A stretch of DNA of 6,138 nucleotides from Candidatus Aminicenantota bacterium (GTDB lineage: Bacteria; Acidobacteriota; Aminicenantia; UBA2199). Below the pieces are notes generated by a model. It made no database searches, was not told the origin of the DNA, and saw nothing but the letters and a program-made list of their open reading frames with translations. Location: assembly GCA_020355945.1 (NCBI GenBank), contig CP070627.1, positions 5,898,496 to 5,904,633 on the forward strand. Reading direction: 5' to 3'. This document shows positions 5,931 through 6,138 of this stretch, piece by piece (position 1 is the first letter of the stretch; each line of letters opens with the position of its first letter). The position numbers were made by a program, and so were the translations under genes.

Positions 5931-6138
5931 TTATTTGATCTCCAGGAGCGTGCAGCAGTTGTTCATGGGCTGATTGTTCGGGGTAACGATGGCGAAACCC
6001 TCTCCTTTTTTGATACCCCGCAGGTTGGCGAGGAAACGGAAGCCGGTGAAAGCTTCCGGGTGAGCCTGGAATTTGGCTACTTTTTGAGTCCGGCGGTTCT
6101 TTGCAGTAACAATCCATCTCCGGGGATCCACGTGCATA
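5931..6138 (-). CDS. 3' end of a gene upstream of the exporter, product unknown (partial)
   Basis: Only the last 68 or so codons are in the window, ending at TAA 5933-5931. The ATG at 6137 sits at the very edge and is probably internal, because the frame is open to the end. The peptide (HVDPRRWIVTAKNRRTQKVA, then GFRFLANLRGIKKGEGFAIV) alternates hydrophobic and charged residues. It has the rhythm 'VDp..w.VTA.n..T.k...F....ea......L..lkkGq.f.iv' found in small beta-barrel or strand-rich C-terminal domains of exported bacterial proteins. This is an inference from pattern only. Two adjacent cysteines (NNCCT) are near the end. It lies 51 bases before the exporter's ATG, on the same strand and with similarly high GC (34/60 at 6001-6060), so the two are probably co-transcribed. 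A competing frame at 5866-6117 is less protein-like. Confidence 0.6.
   Translation of the reverse strand, partial: MHVDPRRWIVTAKNRRTQKVAKFQAHPEAFTGFRFLANLRGIKKGEGFAIVTPNNQPMNNCCTLLEIK

Noticed and set aside
5866..6117. 83-residue minus-strand frame overlapping the start of the exporter
   Set aside because: It competes with the frame ending at 5931, which is more protein-like and open to the window edge. This one is Pro/Arg/Gln-rich and overlaps the exporter's start out of frame.

Overview
The window comes from a bacterium, probably Gram-negative, because the largest gene encodes an RND/MMPL-type exporter. The lineage cannot be fixed from the sequence. It holds four complete protein genes in low- to mid-GC DNA on the left (1 to about 3530), one complete high-GC exporter gene (3624-5879), and the 3' end of another gene at the right edge. 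No RNA gene, CRISPR array, insertion sequence or phage gene is visible.

Layout. A small multi-pass membrane protein lies on the minus strand (12-518). An intergenic stretch with short repeats and promoter-like motifs follows (519-799). Next is a two-gene minus-strand operon (2571 down to 800). Its genes overlap by four bases (ATGA), and both proteins combine membrane helices with predicted soluble beta-rich, PH-like domains. A divergent promoter region (about 2590-2725) separates this operon from a plus-strand gene (2730-3530) for a three-helix membrane protein with a long amphipathic middle. The two divergent promoters have identical -35 (TTGACT) and -10 (TAAAAT) hexamers, so the operon and the divergent gene may be expressed together.

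At about 3530-3630 the composition changes sharply: single 60-base lines counted by hand hold 19-27 G+C in the middle genes but 38-42 in the exporter gene. The junction carries four tandem copies of a degenerate heptamer (GCATGG core) and a perfect 9-bp hairpin that contains the exporter's stop codon. The exporter gene and the gene fragment upstream of it (5931-6138) look like one minus-strand transcription unit.

The exporter is the only gene that can be placed in a family with confidence. The three genes around the 2.6 kb divergent promoter are unrecognised membrane proteins. They are the best candidates for something undescribed, but nothing in the sequence gives them a function.
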